Shown here piece after piece: positions 36,801 to 47,400 of a stretch of DNA of 64,000 nt. The notes under the pieces are model-generated. The model saw nothing but the letters and a program-made list of their open reading frames with translations. It searched no databases and was not told the origin of the DNA. Every line of letters starts with the position of its first letter. Position 1 is the first letter of the stretch. Origin of the DNA: Sva-07 sp964651825 (lineage in GTDB: Bacteria > Actinomycetota > Acidimicrobiia > Acidimicrobiales > Ilumatobacteraceae); the NCBI GenBank assembly GCA_964651825.1, contig CAZYWK010000007.1, forward strand, positions 6,442 through 70,441, in the 5' to 3' direction. The position numbers and the translations under genes were made by a program.

Positions 36801-39800
36801 CCGCACCGCGCCCTCGGAGTCGGGCGTGACGTTGCGCTGGGCGCCGGGGACGGTGCCACCGAGCGCGTCGAAGGCCTCGAAGGTGAAGTTGGTCGGCAAG
36901 GTGTACGGCGCGTCGACGCCGGTCAGCACGGCGAACACGTCGACGCGCACCGGGGCGTCGACGTCGTCGCTGAACTCCACGTCGGCCACCGGGTGCGTCA
37001 GCTGCGCGCCGGTGACCGTCAGGCGCGGGGAGTCTTCGATGGCCGGCGTGACCCGGGCGACGAGCTCGACACCGACGACCCGCTGCGGGAGCGTGTGGTC
37101 GAACGCGTACGAGCCGTCGGCGAGCGCCAGGAACGGGCGCACGTACTCGCTCACGACCGTCGTTCCGCCGCCCGGTGTCGTCACCGTCGAGCGCACCTCG
37201 AAGTAGCGCAGACCGGTGATCGGGAAGGCCGACGAGGTGAACGCTCCGTGCACGTGCAACACGATCGGGTCGTACTGCACGTCGAAGGTCACCGGGTTCG
37301 GGTTCGAGCCCGCACCCAGGCCGGTGAAGGGTTGGTACACGGTGTCGAGCGCGCTCTTGGTGAGCTGGGCGCCCAGCTCGACACGATCGACACCGACCGG
37401 CAGGTACAGGCGGAACTGGTGGTGACCGGTGCTGTCGGGCGTGACGAGCCGGGACTGTGTTCCGACGAACGTCGAGCCGTCGAACATCCGGGTCTCGACC
37501 CGGTGCCGCGTGAGCACCGGGTTGCCTCGATGCAGCCAGAGTCCGCTGGCGTCGACCACCACTGCGTCGATCGACGGATCGAACTCGATGTCGTTGCCGC
37601 CGAGCACCAAGTCCGGCTCGGTGACGCTGTCGTACTCGGCCGGGCTGAACCCGACCCGCGCCGTGACCGTCGCGGTGTCGGTGCCGACCGGGAGCTGGAT
37701 CGAGAACGCGTACCCGCCATCGGCATCCGGGATGACCGTCAACGCCTTGCTGAAACCGTCGGCCTCGACGACGAAGACGGTGTCGTCGAGGTAGCCCTGG
37801 CCACCGGCCCTGATCGTGCCGTGCACGTCGAGGCGCTGCACGTCGAGGACGAACTCGTGGTCGAGGTCGTTGACCCCGTCGTGCAGCGTGGTCAGCGTGA
37901 AGCGTGGATGGTCCTCGGGCGTCGTGCCCAGCTCGGCGATCAACGTCGCCGACGTGGCGTCGTCGACCAGTTCGTAGACCTCGGCGAAGGTCCCGCCATC
38001 GCCTGGGGTGACGGTGCGCCTGATCGTGTAGTCCGAGCCACCGGAGCGCTCGACGGCGAGCGTCACGTACGTCGGTGTGGTGACCGCTCGGCCGTTCACC
38101 ACCAGGGTGCCCACGGCGTCGACGACCGGTGCTCCGGCCTCGATCGGGAACTCGACCGGGTTGCGTCCGAACTCGATCGGCGTTGCGCCCGTCGGCACGT
38201 CGAGGGTGATCGGTGTGTTGCGGTGGTCGCCGATCGTCGCCGACAGGCGCACCGACTCGGTCGCCGCCGGCAGCTCGAACGTCGCCGTGTACTCGCCGGC
38301 CGGCCCGAACCGGTTGAGCCAGCTACGACCCGTCCACGTGCCGCCATCGTCGAGATCGGCGGTGGCGGACAGGTAGAAGCTGCCGGTCGGGCCGCCGTTG
38401 TAGGTGGCGTTGCCGGTGACGACGAGGGTCTTCGGCGTGTGGTCGATCGTCACCGCGCGAGCGTTGACGCCGGGCCCGAACCCGGAGATCGTGGCCGCCG
38501 GACGGACCTCGCCGCTGATCCCGACGTCCCAGGCGACCTCGATCGAATCGAGGCCGGCGGGGATGATCATCCGGTGCGTGAACGTTCCGTCGGCCGCGAC
38601 GCTGGGGTGGATCCGCTGGTTGACGGCATCCGTCCCGTCGTCGACACCGACGAGTGTGACCGCCGCTGCCCCGCTGAACGCCTCGCCGTACTTCGTCAGC
38701 GTGCCCGACAGGGCGAGCGAGTCGAGCGCGTCGAACGGCACCGTCGCGTCGATGGTGCGTCCGACGGCACGGCCGAAGGCCGCCTTGGCGGCGAACTGTC
38801 CCGAGGCGGTAGCGACCGGCGTGACGCCGGGCGCGGTCCCGGGGGCAGCCACCGACACCGACACCGCGAGCGGGAAGGCGATGCCGGAGCCGTCGCCGAT
38901 CTCAGCCGGGTCGGGCGTCATCGTGCAGCGGTAGCGCCCTGACCCGTCGGCCACGGCCACGCACGGCGTGAGGCCCGGCGCGTCGACGGTGACCATGGCG
39001 CCGAGGACCGGCGTGACGGGAGCAGTGGTCGTGATCGTGCCCGCCACCTCGTAACTGCACGTGTACTGGCCGAGGTCGCCCACCGGCATGCCGATGGCGA
39101 GCTCGATGGCGAGGATGTCGATGATCCGCGCCCCGTCGGCGAACTCGCCGGCGCACGCCTCCGACACACCGCCGAGCAGCGCCAGCGCCTCAGCGCGGTA
39201 CGGCGCCAGCGCCTCGGCGTCAGGGCGCGGTTCGTTGGCTTCGTGGAAGTCCGCATAGGCGCGCGTGAACGGCGAGTCGGCACGGTCGGTGAGGCGCCAC
39301 GAGTCGGTCAACGTGTACAGCTCGAGGTCGTGGTCGAGCGCCTCGTCGAGGGTGATCGACGTGCCGTCGCGCAGCTCGAGATCGTTGGCCGGGTCGCCGT
39401 CGTCGGTGCCGAGCAGCCCACGGAAGTTGCCCTCCTGCGGCGTGCGGATCCGGGCGTTGAGGCCCGGCAGGATGCCGAACATGACGCTCTGGAACGTCGA
39501 GGTCTCCACCTCGACCGTCGGCGACTTGATCGTCACCGCGCTCCCGACCTTGCTGATGGTGATGCCGTCGCCGACGGCGAACGAGACGTTCGAAGGTAGT
39601 TCGGTCAGCCGGCCGTCGATGTACACGGCGTATGGCCGGGCGTAGATCTCGATCTGGTGGCCGTGCAGCTCGAACGACAGCGCGGTCGTCGAGGTGGGCT
39701 GGAACGGTGAGGCCACGTGCGCCTGGGTCCGTTGGAACCGCCCGACGATGCGCACGCCGTCGACGGGCGACTCCGCGTACAGGTACTCGCCGAGCACCTG

Positions 39801-42800
39801 GGCGTCATAGCTCAGCCCGTCGAAGCTCAGCACGTGGGGGTCACCCTCGACACCCCCGCCGCCGCCGCAGCCGTCGCAGGGCGGTGGCGGCGGGCAGGGT
39901 GGCGGCGGCGTCGACTTCAACAGGTCGTCTTCGGGATCCGGCGGTGGCGGAGGACAGTCCGGGGGCTCACACGGCGGCTGCGGGCCGACCTTGGCGCGAT
40001 AGGTCACCGTCACCGAGTCGGCGCCCCGTTGCTGTGTGGTGTAGCGGTACGTCTTGACGAGTTGAGGCCACGTCACGCCGCACGGTGGCTCGCCTCGATC
40101 AGGGATGAACGTGCTCAGCACGCTCGGCTTGTCGGATGTCGACTCGTTCCCGCGCAGGAAGCCGGTGTTCGGCTTGCCCGGCCCGCTCCACTTGTCGTCG
40201 ACGTCACCGCCCGACTCGAACGTGACGGTCAGCGGCGCGGTCCCGGCCGACGGGTTGGCCCGGAAGTAGCTCTTGCGGCAGTCGAGGGTGAGGCTCACGC
40301 CGGCGCTGGCGCCCGTCGTCGGATTGGCGCCGACCCACGGCCGGTAGAAGGCCTCCTCCACGCTGTCGACCGGGTCGCCGTTGTCGTCGTTGCCGCAGGT
40401 GAGGTGGAACTCGATGGCCACCTCGTCGTCGGCCTCGAACGTGCCCGACGACTCACTGGGCGACACCGAGAAGCCCGTCGGCAATGGCTCATCGGGCTTC
40501 AACTCCCAGCGCTCTCCGTCGAGCCCGGACTGGGTCATCGTCGAGGTCTTGTCCGGCCTCTGCTTCGTCAGCTCGAGCGACGTCGGGTCGAACTCGATCG
40601 TGCGATCGCACTTGAGCGTGAACTCGCCGAGGTAGAACGGGATCACCGAGACGCTGGCGAGGATCGTGCCCGTGCCCACGGCGACGAACTTCTTGCCCTC
40701 GCGGCCCCAGGCGAGACAGTCGTCCTCCTTGACCAGCACGGTGACCTTGGCCGAACTGCCGGTCACGACCGAGGTGAACCGGTCGGACTTCGTCCAGTTG
40801 TCACCGCCCGCGGCGGCGTAGACCGTGATCTTGTCGCCCGCCGAGATCACGAACGGCGGGGAGCCGTCGGGATCGGTGAGCGCGAACTCGACGTCGACGA
40901 CGTCGTCGATCTCGACCTTGTCCTTCACCTCGCCGGCGACGGTGATCTTCGCTTCGCCCGCCTTCTTCGGCGCAGCGATCGTGCCGATCAGCCGGCCGTA
41001 CTCGATCTCGGGCAGGGCGATGCCGTTCGGCGCGTCGGCGATCACCTTCACCAGGCCGCCGAGGTCCTCGTCGTTGAACCCGAGCGTGCCGACGAAGCGC
41101 GCTTCGACCTTGGTGCCGGTCGCCCGGTTGGCGACGGCCGACGCGCTGTTCTCGGTGGCGAGTACGAGCTGGTAGCCGGCCTTGGCCTTGAACGGGGCCA
41201 GCTTGCCCAGGTCGTCCTGCTGGATGAGCTTGCCGATCCACCTCGCGGTGGCGCCGCCGAGGCGCACGCCGACGAGCATCTGGAGGTACGCCCCTGGCTT
41301 GGCCTCGATCGTCCACGGCACCCCGAGCCCGTCGGCGCCGTCGTCGACGGTGACGCCGGTCCCGTCGAAGTTGAGGTCCGCGGTCGATCGCGGGTGCGTC
41401 GCCAGCACACCGGTGCCGCGCACGTAACGCAGCCCGCCGACGGCCTCGAACGTCGCGTTCGCCTGGACCTTGTACTCGAACTTGGGGCCGCCGGCCAGTT
41501 CCGCTTCGGCCCCGAACGTGATGCCCGGCGTCACGATCGTCGAGAGCACGGCGCCGAGCGGGCCGGGGATCGGGAAGTCCGGGCCGGGGAACTCGTACAG
41601 GAGGCACTCGAAGCCGACCCCGACCGCGCCCTGGACCTTGCCTTCGAGCGACGCTGTGCCGCCGCCCTGGAACCCGGCGGTCACCTGGAACTGTTCGAGG
41701 TTCCCGGTCGAGGTGTTGAGGTTGGCGATGATCCCGCCGAGCATCTTGAAGCTGCGCTCGAACTTGACCTTGGTCTCCCAGAGCTTGAACGACGGCTCCG
41801 CCGTGCACGCGTCGGAGATCGGACTCATCTCCATGCGCTGCGGCGACGCGAAGCCCTGCGGCCGGGCGAAGCCTTCCGGCCCGCCGTCGATCACCACGAT
41901 CTCGTCGCAATCAGGATCGTCGGCGGCGTCGTCGATGTTGACGCACAGCGTCGAGTCGAGCCCCGGGATGAGGCCCGCCTCCGACATCGCCTCGTAGTCG
42001 ACGTTGACCTCGAGCGCGGCGAACACGAGGTCGAGGGGGACGAGCTCGACGCTGATCAGCGTGTACTCACCCCTCACGATCGTCGGCAGCCCGGCGGGCT
42101 CGACGATCTTGCCGTAGATCGTGTTCGATCCGGCGGCGATCACGAGCGTGCCGGTCGCGGGGACGTCGCCGCGCAGCACGTACGGGAAGCGGTTGGCGGA
42201 TTCACCGGTCGGGTCGACGGTGGCCCGCGCCGCCAGCTCGGCCACGGTGAACGGCTCGACGCCGGCCAGATCGGCTCCACTGGGTGGCGGCACGGCGATG
42301 GTCGCCGGGTCGAGCACCTCGACACCCGGCCTGACACGGGCGGAGGTGATCCACAGCAGCAGCGGCTCGTCCTCGCCGGGGATGTCGAAGCCGACGGCTT
42401 CGGTGCCGATCGTGGTCGACCCCGCCACTTCGTAGACCCCGCGCTCGGTCCGGACGATGTCGAACCGTGCCGGTTCCGGTACGAGGGCCTCGATGTAGTC
42501 GATGTCGTCGTCGGGATCGGGATCGGTGCCCGGGTCGGCGTCGGGATCCGGATCGGGGGTGCGGGTGAACGTCACCCCGTCGGGCACCGCCCGGCCCGAC
42601 GGGGTGCCGTCGTCGCCGTAGTGGACGAGCTCCACGGTGGCGGTCTGGCCGTCCGCGGTGAAGAACACGTCGCTCGGCGTGAGGTGCCAACCCGGCTCGT
42701 ACAGCGGCGCGCCGAGATCGTCGCCCGTGGGCGGCGGCTCGGTCGTCGTGGTGGTTGTGGTCGTGGTGGTGGTGGTCGTGGTGGTGGTGGTCGTGGTGGT

Positions 42801-44258
42801 CGTGGTCGTGGTGGTGGTCGTCGGTGTCGTGGTCGGTGCTGTGGTCGTCGGCACCGTCGTGGTCGGCACCGTCGTGGTCGGGACGGTGGTGGTCGGGACG
42901 GTGGTGGTCCCGCCGCCACCACCGACGCCGCCGCCCGGGGGGATCCAGCCGAGGACGTCGATCAGGAGCTGTACCGGCGCGCTGACGGTCAGGCACAGGG
43001 TGCCGGTCGGTGAAAGGAGCGCGGTGAGCCGGTTGGCGATCGGGACGCCCGGTGTGAAGTTGAGCGACGACGCCAGCGGCACCGAGTCGCCGCACGGGAA
43101 CACGGTGACGTACCCGACACCGGCGGCATCGGTCGCCGTCAGGTTGATCGCCACCGCGCCTGCGCCCGTGGCCGGAACAGGACCGCGACCGGCGACCGGC
43201 ACCTCGATGCGCTGGCCGGGCCGGACGAGGCCGGCGCCCAGCTGCTGACCGTCGATGGTCGCCGCACCCGGGCGCGTGTCGAGGAGCCGGGCGGGAACCG
43301 ACGTCTGGATCGATGACGTGGCCGGTACCCAGCCGACGACATCGATCATCATGTGCACCGGTGCACTCGTGATCAGGCACACGGTGCCCGCCGGCGACAG
43401 CTTGGCGATCAATTCGTTGGCGACGGGCACGCCGGGTACGAAGTTCAACGACGACGCGATCGGCGCGGTCTCGCCGCACGGGAACACCGTGACGTAGCCG
43501 GTGTCGCCACCCTCGGCGACCGTCAGGTTCACGATCACCGCACCGGCTCCGGTGCTCGGCACCGACGCCCGCCCGGCGATCGGCACCTCCAACCGCTGGC
43601 CGGCCGCGACGATCCCACCACCGACCATCAGACCGTCGCTCGTGGCCGCCCCCGGGCGGGTGTCGAGCACACGCGTGGGGATCACCGGCTGCACCGACGA
43701 CGCCGACGGGACCCAGCCGACCACGTCGACCAGCAGGTGCACGGGCGCGCTGGCGACGAGGCAGATCGAACCCGACGGTGAGAGCTTCGCCATCACCTCG
43801 TTGGCCACCGAGGTCTCCCCGACGAAGTTCAGCGACGACGCGACAGGCACCGTCGCGCCGCACGGGAAGACCGTGACGTAGCCGACGTCGTCGCCGGCGG
43901 TGGCGGTCAGGTTGACGATCGCCGCGCCGGCCCCCGCGGCGGGCACTCCGCCGCGCCCGGCGATCGGCACCTCGAGCCGCTGGCCGGCCGCGACCTTCCC
44001 ACCGCCGACCATCGATCCGTCCGTCGTCGCCGTCCCCGGCCGGGTGTCGAGCACGCGAGCGGGCACCACCGACTCGATCTCGCCGGGCGCGCCGGCTGCG
44101 GTGGCCGCGGCGGTCGCGGCGGTCGGCTCGCCGGACGAGAGCGCCGCGGCCGGATCGGACACGACCGCGCCGGCGAGGGCGATGGTGAGCGCGACGAACA
44201 CCGCGACGGCGGCAGTCGTGCGAGGGCGTCGGGGGGCGCGATCGTCCGGCAGAGGCAT
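33837..44258 (-). CDS. Giant secreted repeat protein with VWD domain (about 3,473 aa)
   Basis: Secreted multidomain protein. ATG 44258 gives a basic n-region and hydrophobic signal (TTAAVAVFVALTIALAGAVV) with a likely cleavage near residue 40; the open frame reaches 44519 but has no signal there. In order: three ~127-residue modules (about 62-440, each with ARVLDTRPG, GYVTVFPCG, ASSLNF and VDVVGWVP-type blocks), a Thr-rich tract (about 450-510), a beta-rich central region (510-1400), a Pro/Cys/Gly-rich hinge, a von Willebrand type D domain (about 1465-1640, GDPHVLSFDGLSYDAQV, GLLGTDDGDPANDLEL), and about twenty carboxypeptidase-regulatory-like beta-sandwich repeats of 80-100 residues to near 3350. 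No LPxTG or anchor is seen. It is likely an adhesin or surface matrix protein (inference). Confidence 0.75.
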   Translation of the reverse strand: MPLPDDRAPRRPRTTAAVAVFVALTIALAGAVVSDPAAALSSGEPTAATAAATAAGAPGEIESVVPARVLDTRPGTATTDGSMVGGGKVAAGQRLEVPIAGRGGVPAAGAGAAIVNLTATAGDDVGYVTVFPCGATVPVASSLNFVGETSVANEVMAKLSPSGSICLVASAPVHLLVDVVGWVPSASSVQPVIPTRVLDTRPGAATSDGLMVGGGIVAAGQRLEVPIAGRASVPSTGAGAVIVNLTVAEGGDTGYVTVFPCGETAPIASSLNFVPGVPVANELIAKLSPAGTVCLITSAPVHMMIDVVGWVPATSSIQTSVPARLLDTRPGAATIDGQQLGAGLVRPGQRIEVPVAGRGPVPATGAGAVAINLTATDAAGVGYVTVFPCGDSVPLASSLNFTPGVPIANRLTALLSPTGTLCLTVSAPVQLLIDVLGWIPPGGGVGGGGGTTTVPTTTVPTTTVPTTTVPTTTAPTTTPTTTTTTTTTTTTTTTTTTTTTTTTTTTEPPPTGDDLGAPLYEPGWHLTPSDVFFTADGQTATVELVHYGDDGTPSGRAVPDGVTFTRTPDPDPDADPGTDPDPDDDIDYIEALVPEPARFDIVRTERGVYEVAGSTTIGTEAVGFDIPGEDEPLLLWITSARVRPGVEVLDPATIAVPPPSGADLAGVEPFTVAELAARATVDPTGESANRFPYVLRGDVPATGTLVIAAGSNTIYGKIVEPAGLPTIVRGEYTLISVELVPLDLVFAALEVNVDYEAMSEAGLIPGLDSTLCVNIDDAADDPDCDEIVVIDGGPEGFARPQGFASPQRMEMSPISDACTAEPSFKLWETKVKFERSFKMLGGIIANLNTSTGNLEQFQVTAGFQGGGTASLEGKVQGAVGVGFECLLYEFPGPDFPIPGPLGAVLSTIVTPGITFGAEAELAGGPKFEYKVQANATFEAVGGLRYVRGTGVLATHPRSTADLNFDGTGVTVDDGADGLGVPWTIEAKPGAYLQMLVGVRLGGATARWIGKLIQQDDLGKLAPFKAKAGYQLVLATENSASAVANRATGTKVEARFVGTLGFNDEDLGGLVKVIADAPNGIALPEIEYGRLIGTIAAPKKAGEAKITVAGEVKDKVEIDDVVDVEFALTDPDGSPPFVISAGDKITVYAAAGGDNWTKSDRFTSVVTGSSAKVTVLVKEDDCLAWGREGKKFVAVGTGTILASVSVIPFYLGEFTLKCDRTIEFDPTSLELTKQRPDKTSTMTQSGLDGERWELKPDEPLPTGFSVSPSESSGTFEADDEVAIEFHLTCGNDDNGDPVDSVEEAFYRPWVGANPTTGASAGVSLTLDCRKSYFRANPSAGTAPLTVTFESGGDVDDKWSGPGKPNTGFLRGNESTSDKPSVLSTFIPDRGEPPCGVTWPQLVKTYRYTTQQRGADSVTVTYRAKVGPQPPCEPPDCPPPPPDPEDDLLKSTPPPPCPPPPPCDGCGGGGGVEGDPHVLSFDGLSYDAQVLGEYLYAESPVDGVRIVGRFQRTQAHVASPFQPTSTTALSFELHGHQIEIYARPYAVYIDGRLTELPSNVSFAVGDGITISKVGSAVTIKSPTVEVETSTFQSVMFGILPGLNARIRTPQEGNFRGLLGTDDGDPANDLELRDGTSITLDEALDHDLELYTLTDSWRLTDRADSPFTRAYADFHEANEPRPDAEALAPYRAEALALLGGVSEACAGEFADGARIIDILAIELAIGMPVGDLGQYTCSYEVAGTITTTAPVTPVLGAMVTVDAPGLTPCVAVADGSGRYRCTMTPDPAEIGDGSGIAFPLAVSVSVAAPGTAPGVTPVATASGQFAAKAAFGRAVGRTIDATVPFDALDSLALSGTLTKYGEAFSGAAAVTLVGVDDGTDAVNQRIHPSVAADGTFTHRMIIPAGLDSIEVAWDVGISGEVRPAATISGFGPGVNARAVTIDHTPKTLVVTGNATYNGGPTGSFYLSATADLDDGGTWTGRSWLNRFGPAGEYTATFELPAATESVRLSATIGDHRNTPITLDVPTGATPIEFGRNPVEFPIEAGAPVVDAVGTLVVNGRAVTTPTYVTLAVERSGGSDYTIRRTVTPGDGGTFAEVYELVDDATSATLIAELGTTPEDHPRFTLTTLHDGVNDLDHEFVLDVQRLDVHGTIRAGGQGYLDDTVFVVEADGFSKALTVIPDADGGYAFSIQLPVGTDTATVTARVGFSPAEYDSVTEPDLVLGGNDIEFDPSIDAVVVDASGLWLHRGNPVLTRHRVETRMFDGSTFVGTQSRLVTPDSTGHHQFRLYLPVGVDRVELGAQLTKSALDTVYQPFTGLGAGSNPNPVTFDVQYDPIVLHVHGAFTSSAFPITGLRYFEVRSTVTTPGGGTTVVSEYVRPFLALADGSYAFDHTLPQRVVGVELVARVTPAIEDSPRLTVTGAQLTHPVADVEFSDDVDAPVRVDVFAVLTGVDAPYTLPTNFTFEAFDALGGTVPGAQRNVTPDSEGAVRMTLELDPSVTSVRAHWNVGLPGEAPITRVFTGLAPGENSRGFTAQHAPPSIVVSGDVLANGAPLQRSVRYDVVATRANGETWPFTFTRTPNTTTGIVSFTQVLPRDTTSVTVTADIGHVTENPLVVTNAALMPGANAVPFPITLTGPELAISGVMTIGVAAAGPSSTLEVIASGPGHDPFVIERTVTVDQSTGAYSTAVLLPPWATSAELVARIGPSPTTYPRQTVTGLTATRRTVTFDAVTGEQVLELAGNITIGGQPWTGPVNVNLSGRNASGGSVFSRQVAITPEPDGDYLLRFAPPSQVPTIVVTYNAGQSLAGGAAHPAPTTTLTDLTLGTNVRGHDPVVQGRGIVASGVLTRAGAPVTTATTLYFDAPFNGGTFTRTMTVVPDATGAFAATFVVPATTSTMQLAAQLGDSAMDLVYQTFTPIVDGLTPLTFVDDHVAPELTVSGNLKRGGVPIATPVTFRVRWNDRPAPGSVFAENQNVSVTPNAAGDYSFSITGPRRADDAQVWVALDPSLVDDPTVTVNPLRLDVVNTATLTVDYQTTEVRLVGTMHDRGQPVTSGRTITFNNRNAAGQALGNTSVFVTPNATTGAFDVTARVPSGTETTTANVNVANGFDAYQHVSVVIDTTPGALVTLDPWTITTRSIALSGTVTDNNGPMRYDQFGATLTAYDGGGAELAIWDPSVSTDGDGAYGFEYFLPPNTAWVVFAADLAGVDPVELTPITATRNAFVRNLVSSGGPLINLALDVDQSGVPGSGFTNPELVGYAAYDDADGPFGLYEVSREELDLVYDGSSFTASGRVDADALFAVIEVEFHDPSGSTTYRRAIVLDRNTGSYDMDVSIVHAAQRLEISGVTAINASDGDPDECYYEGEREYPFRATVTAYSSSPVQNGQWIGGGDPQVLVETYVLPTGSQFDLNSTWDLVSHVPAGTAVVVVDYASPLHDPYYVSLNYGVLYELDPGVAYPTDLGELQWAYVTATCHIMWN
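42738..42912. repeat. Thr-codon microsatellite in the giant gene
   Basis: Low-complexity trinucleotide tract (GTG/GTC on the + strand, ACC/ACG in the gene) encoding an almost pure Thr run with VPTTT units at one end. It forms the linker between the N-terminal modules and the rest of the protein. Length is likely variable between strains. Confidence 0.85.
42945..44070. repeat. Three tandem ~380-bp modules in the giant gene
   Basis: Three copies of a ~127-codon module with starts near 44070, 43690 and 43310 on the minus strand. Each begins P-x-R-[VL]-L-D-T-R-P-G and ends D-V-[VL]-G-W-[VI]-P. DNA identity is high enough to see by eye, implying recent duplication or gene conversion. Confidence 0.85.
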
Positions 44259-44406
44259 CGGGGCGACCGTACGAAGGCGACCGCGAACGAAGCGCGAACG
44301 GGGTATCACATCTCGGTGACCATCCGACCACCGAGCGTGCGGCCCCCTCGCCGTGACCCCGTCTCGTCGCAGTCGGCGCGAAGATGTGGCCAGAGCACGT
44401 TCGACG
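44259..44406. promoter_or_regulatory. Divergent promoter region between giant gene and BTAD regulator
   Basis: 148 bp between divergent starts at 44258 and 44407, expected to contain both promoters and possibly the regulator's operator. An in-frame GTG at 44353 could extend the regulator. I see no clear palindrome. Confidence 0.35.
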
Positions 44407-47400
44407 ATGGCGCGAGGAACCGAACCCCCCACTGACCTCCTGACGGTCCGCGTCCTCGGCCCCGTCCTGCTCGTCGGACCGTCGGAGTCGGTGGAGGTCC
44501 GCGGCCGACAGCCGAGCACGGTGCTCGCCCACCTCGCGATCGAACGACGCGGGGCGACCCGCGACGAGCTCGCCGAGGTGCTCTGGGGTCATCGCCTGTC
44601 GAACCACTGGCAGGGCGCACTGCGCGGCGTGCTGTCGAAGGTGCGCGCCGCCCTCGTCGAGTGTGGGCTCCCGGCCTCCACGATCCGCTCCGACGACACC
44701 GTGGTCCGGCTCGACCACCGGGCGGTGACGACCGACCTCGACGAGATCACCGCACTGGTGGACGACCCGAGCGCCGAGCTCGACGCGCTCACGACCGCCG
44801 CTGGCGACCTCGCCCACCCGTTCCTGCCGCACGACGACAGCGAGTGGGGCCGCCGCGTCCGGGCACGCATCTACACGCTCCGGCGCCGCACCGTCCACCG
44901 GCGTGCCCAGGTGTCGGCCTCCGCTGGCCTCGTCGACCAAGCCATCGCACAGCTCCGGCAGGCGATCGAGGACGAACCACTCGACGAAACCGCCCACCAC
45001 CTGCTCATCGAGCTGCTGCTCGGCGACGGCCAGCGCGTTGCGGCGAGCGACGCGTTCGACAAGCTCACCACGAGCCTCGCCCACGAGCTCGGGGTCGCTC
45101 CGGCCCGCGCGACGGCCGAGCTGTTCCGCCCCGCCGACCACGCGGCTCCGGCGACGCCCCGATCGACCGGCGAACCCGACGGCGCGACCCGCGCCCAGGG
45201 TCGCATCGGTGGGCCGATCCATCCGCACACCGATGATCCCTTCGTCGGACGAGAGCTGGAGCTCGCGGTGCTTCGCGCCACCTGGGCCCAGGTCATCGCG
45301 ACGGACCGGCCACACCTCGTGATCGTCCAGGGCCCGCCCGGCATGGGCAAGACGCGCCTCGTCGACCGCTTCTGCAGCGAGCTCCAGCAGTCGGGCCAGG
45401 TCGACCAGGTCGTGTGGGGCCGCAGCCGAGACACCGTCGATCGGGCGTACGGCGCGCTGGCCGACGCCGTCGGCCGGTTGCTGACCGACCGGCCCGAGAT
45501 GGTCCAGCGGCTCGGCGACGAGCTCGGCGGGCTGGCGCCCCTCCTGCCAGGGCGGCCAGCTCATGGCGTGCTCGACCCCGGCTCCGACGACAGCGCGACC
45601 TCACGCGCGGCGATCACTCACTCGTTGCGGGTGCTGTTGACGGCGCTGCTGGAACGCCCGACCATCTGGTTCACCGACGATCTCCAATGGTCCTCCGCCG
45701 ATGCGATCGGCACGCTCGAGGAGGCGGTCGACGGGTTGAGCGGACCGCTGCTCGTGCTCGCCACCACGCGGGCCGTCGACGGCGACGTCGCCGGCGCCCT
45801 GGCGTCGTTGCAACGGATCCTGCCCACCGCGGCGATCCCGCTCGCCGGCCTGACCGTCGACGACATCGCCGACCTGTTCGCCGACGCCGAGATCGCGCCG
45901 ACGGTGCGGGCCCACACCGCCGGCCTGCCGTTCTACGCGAGCGAGATCGCCAGGGTCGCCCGCCTCTCGGGTGACGCGGTCGACCTCGGGACGGTGCCGG
46001 CGGCGATCACCGAGTGGGTGTCGCGGCGGGTCGGTTCGCTCCAGCCCGACGAGCGGCGCATGCTGCAGCGGGCGAGCGTGATCGGCGAGGAGATCGACGT
46101 CGATCTCCTCGCGCAGTGTTCGTCGGGATCGCCGATCGACGTGGCCAGGATCTGCGACCACCTCGTGTCAGCCGGGCTCCTGACCAGCACCATCTCCGCC
46201 GAGCGGGGCGGTTCACCAGTCCTCCAGTTCTCGCACCGCATCACCCGCGACGTGGTCTACGGCGACATCGGGCCGTCGACCCGACCGGTGCTCCATCGCC
46301 ACGTGGCCGACACGATCGCCACGTGCAGCGACGGTCGCCGCGGCGAGGACGCCGGGCTCGATCACGCCGCGTTGGCCCATCACTACGCGCTCGCCGGTGA
46401 CGCCACGCGGCAGGTGGCCTGGGGTCACGCGATGCGCGCCGCCCGCGGGGCGATGCGCGCGGGCGCGTGGGCGACCGCCGAGCGGCAGTTCGACCTGGCC
46501 TGCGATCGGGCGTCAGGGCCGCGAACCCTCGGCCACGCGCTCGTCGGGCGAGGGCGTGCCGAGCACGCTCAACTGCGCTTCGACGACGCCCGCACGACGT
46601 TGCACGAAGCGCTGGCGATCGCCGAGGCCGACGGCCTGGCGATCGTCCACGCCACCGCCACCCTCGCCCTCGTGGGGCGCGCCGGACGCGGCGCGTCGCT
46701 GACCCGGGACGACACCGAGCACGTACGCCTCCTCCGCGACACGCTGGCCATGATCGAGCGCGCCGGTGACGAGCCGTCCGACGCCCGCGCGAACGACATC
46801 GACGTCACCGCCGGCGGCGGTCGGCCCGACGAGTTGCGCAGCGCGCTCGAACGCGAGCTCGCACTGTCGCTGCTGCTGAGCGACGCGGTCGACGAACGAG
46901 CGGCGCTGTTGCAGCGCTCGGTCGACCGGGCGCGGCACCTGCAACCGCCCGACCCGGAGACGCTGGCGAGCGCGCTCCTCGGTTCGCGCTACGCCAAGCT
47001 CGAGCCCCGCGAGCTCGAGTCCCGGCTGGCCGACGTCGACGAGGTGCTGGCGCTGCCTGCCCGGTCGATCGGCGACGACACGCGCCTCGCCGCGTACTGC
47101 TACCGCCACGAGGATCTGCTGCGACTCGGCGAGCTCGACGCGGCAGCGGACACCCTCGAACGCGCGGAGCGGTTGGCGACGCGCTATCCCCATCCGTACT
47201 GGACCTGGGCCGTGCGAACGTGGCGCGCTCTCGCCCACCTCCACTCGGGTCATCTCGATCGGGCCGAGTCCGACGCGCTGGCGGCCGCAGCGCTGCGTCC
47301 CCAGGTGGCCGAGGCCGCGGCGTGCCTGGCGGTCAATCTGGTCGACATCCGGCTGTACCAGCACCGCGCCGGCGAGATGATCCCCGCCATGGATGCCGCT

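Noticed and set aside
42738..42912. Thr-codon microsatellite as a CRISPR-like array
   Set aside because: A trinucleotide coding tract with no spacers of regular length.
34263..43013. Very long rightward frames (34263-38942, 39717-43013) opposite the giant gene
   Set aside because: Arg/Val/Asp/Gly-rich shadow frames; the leftward frame has signal peptide, modules and a VWD domain.
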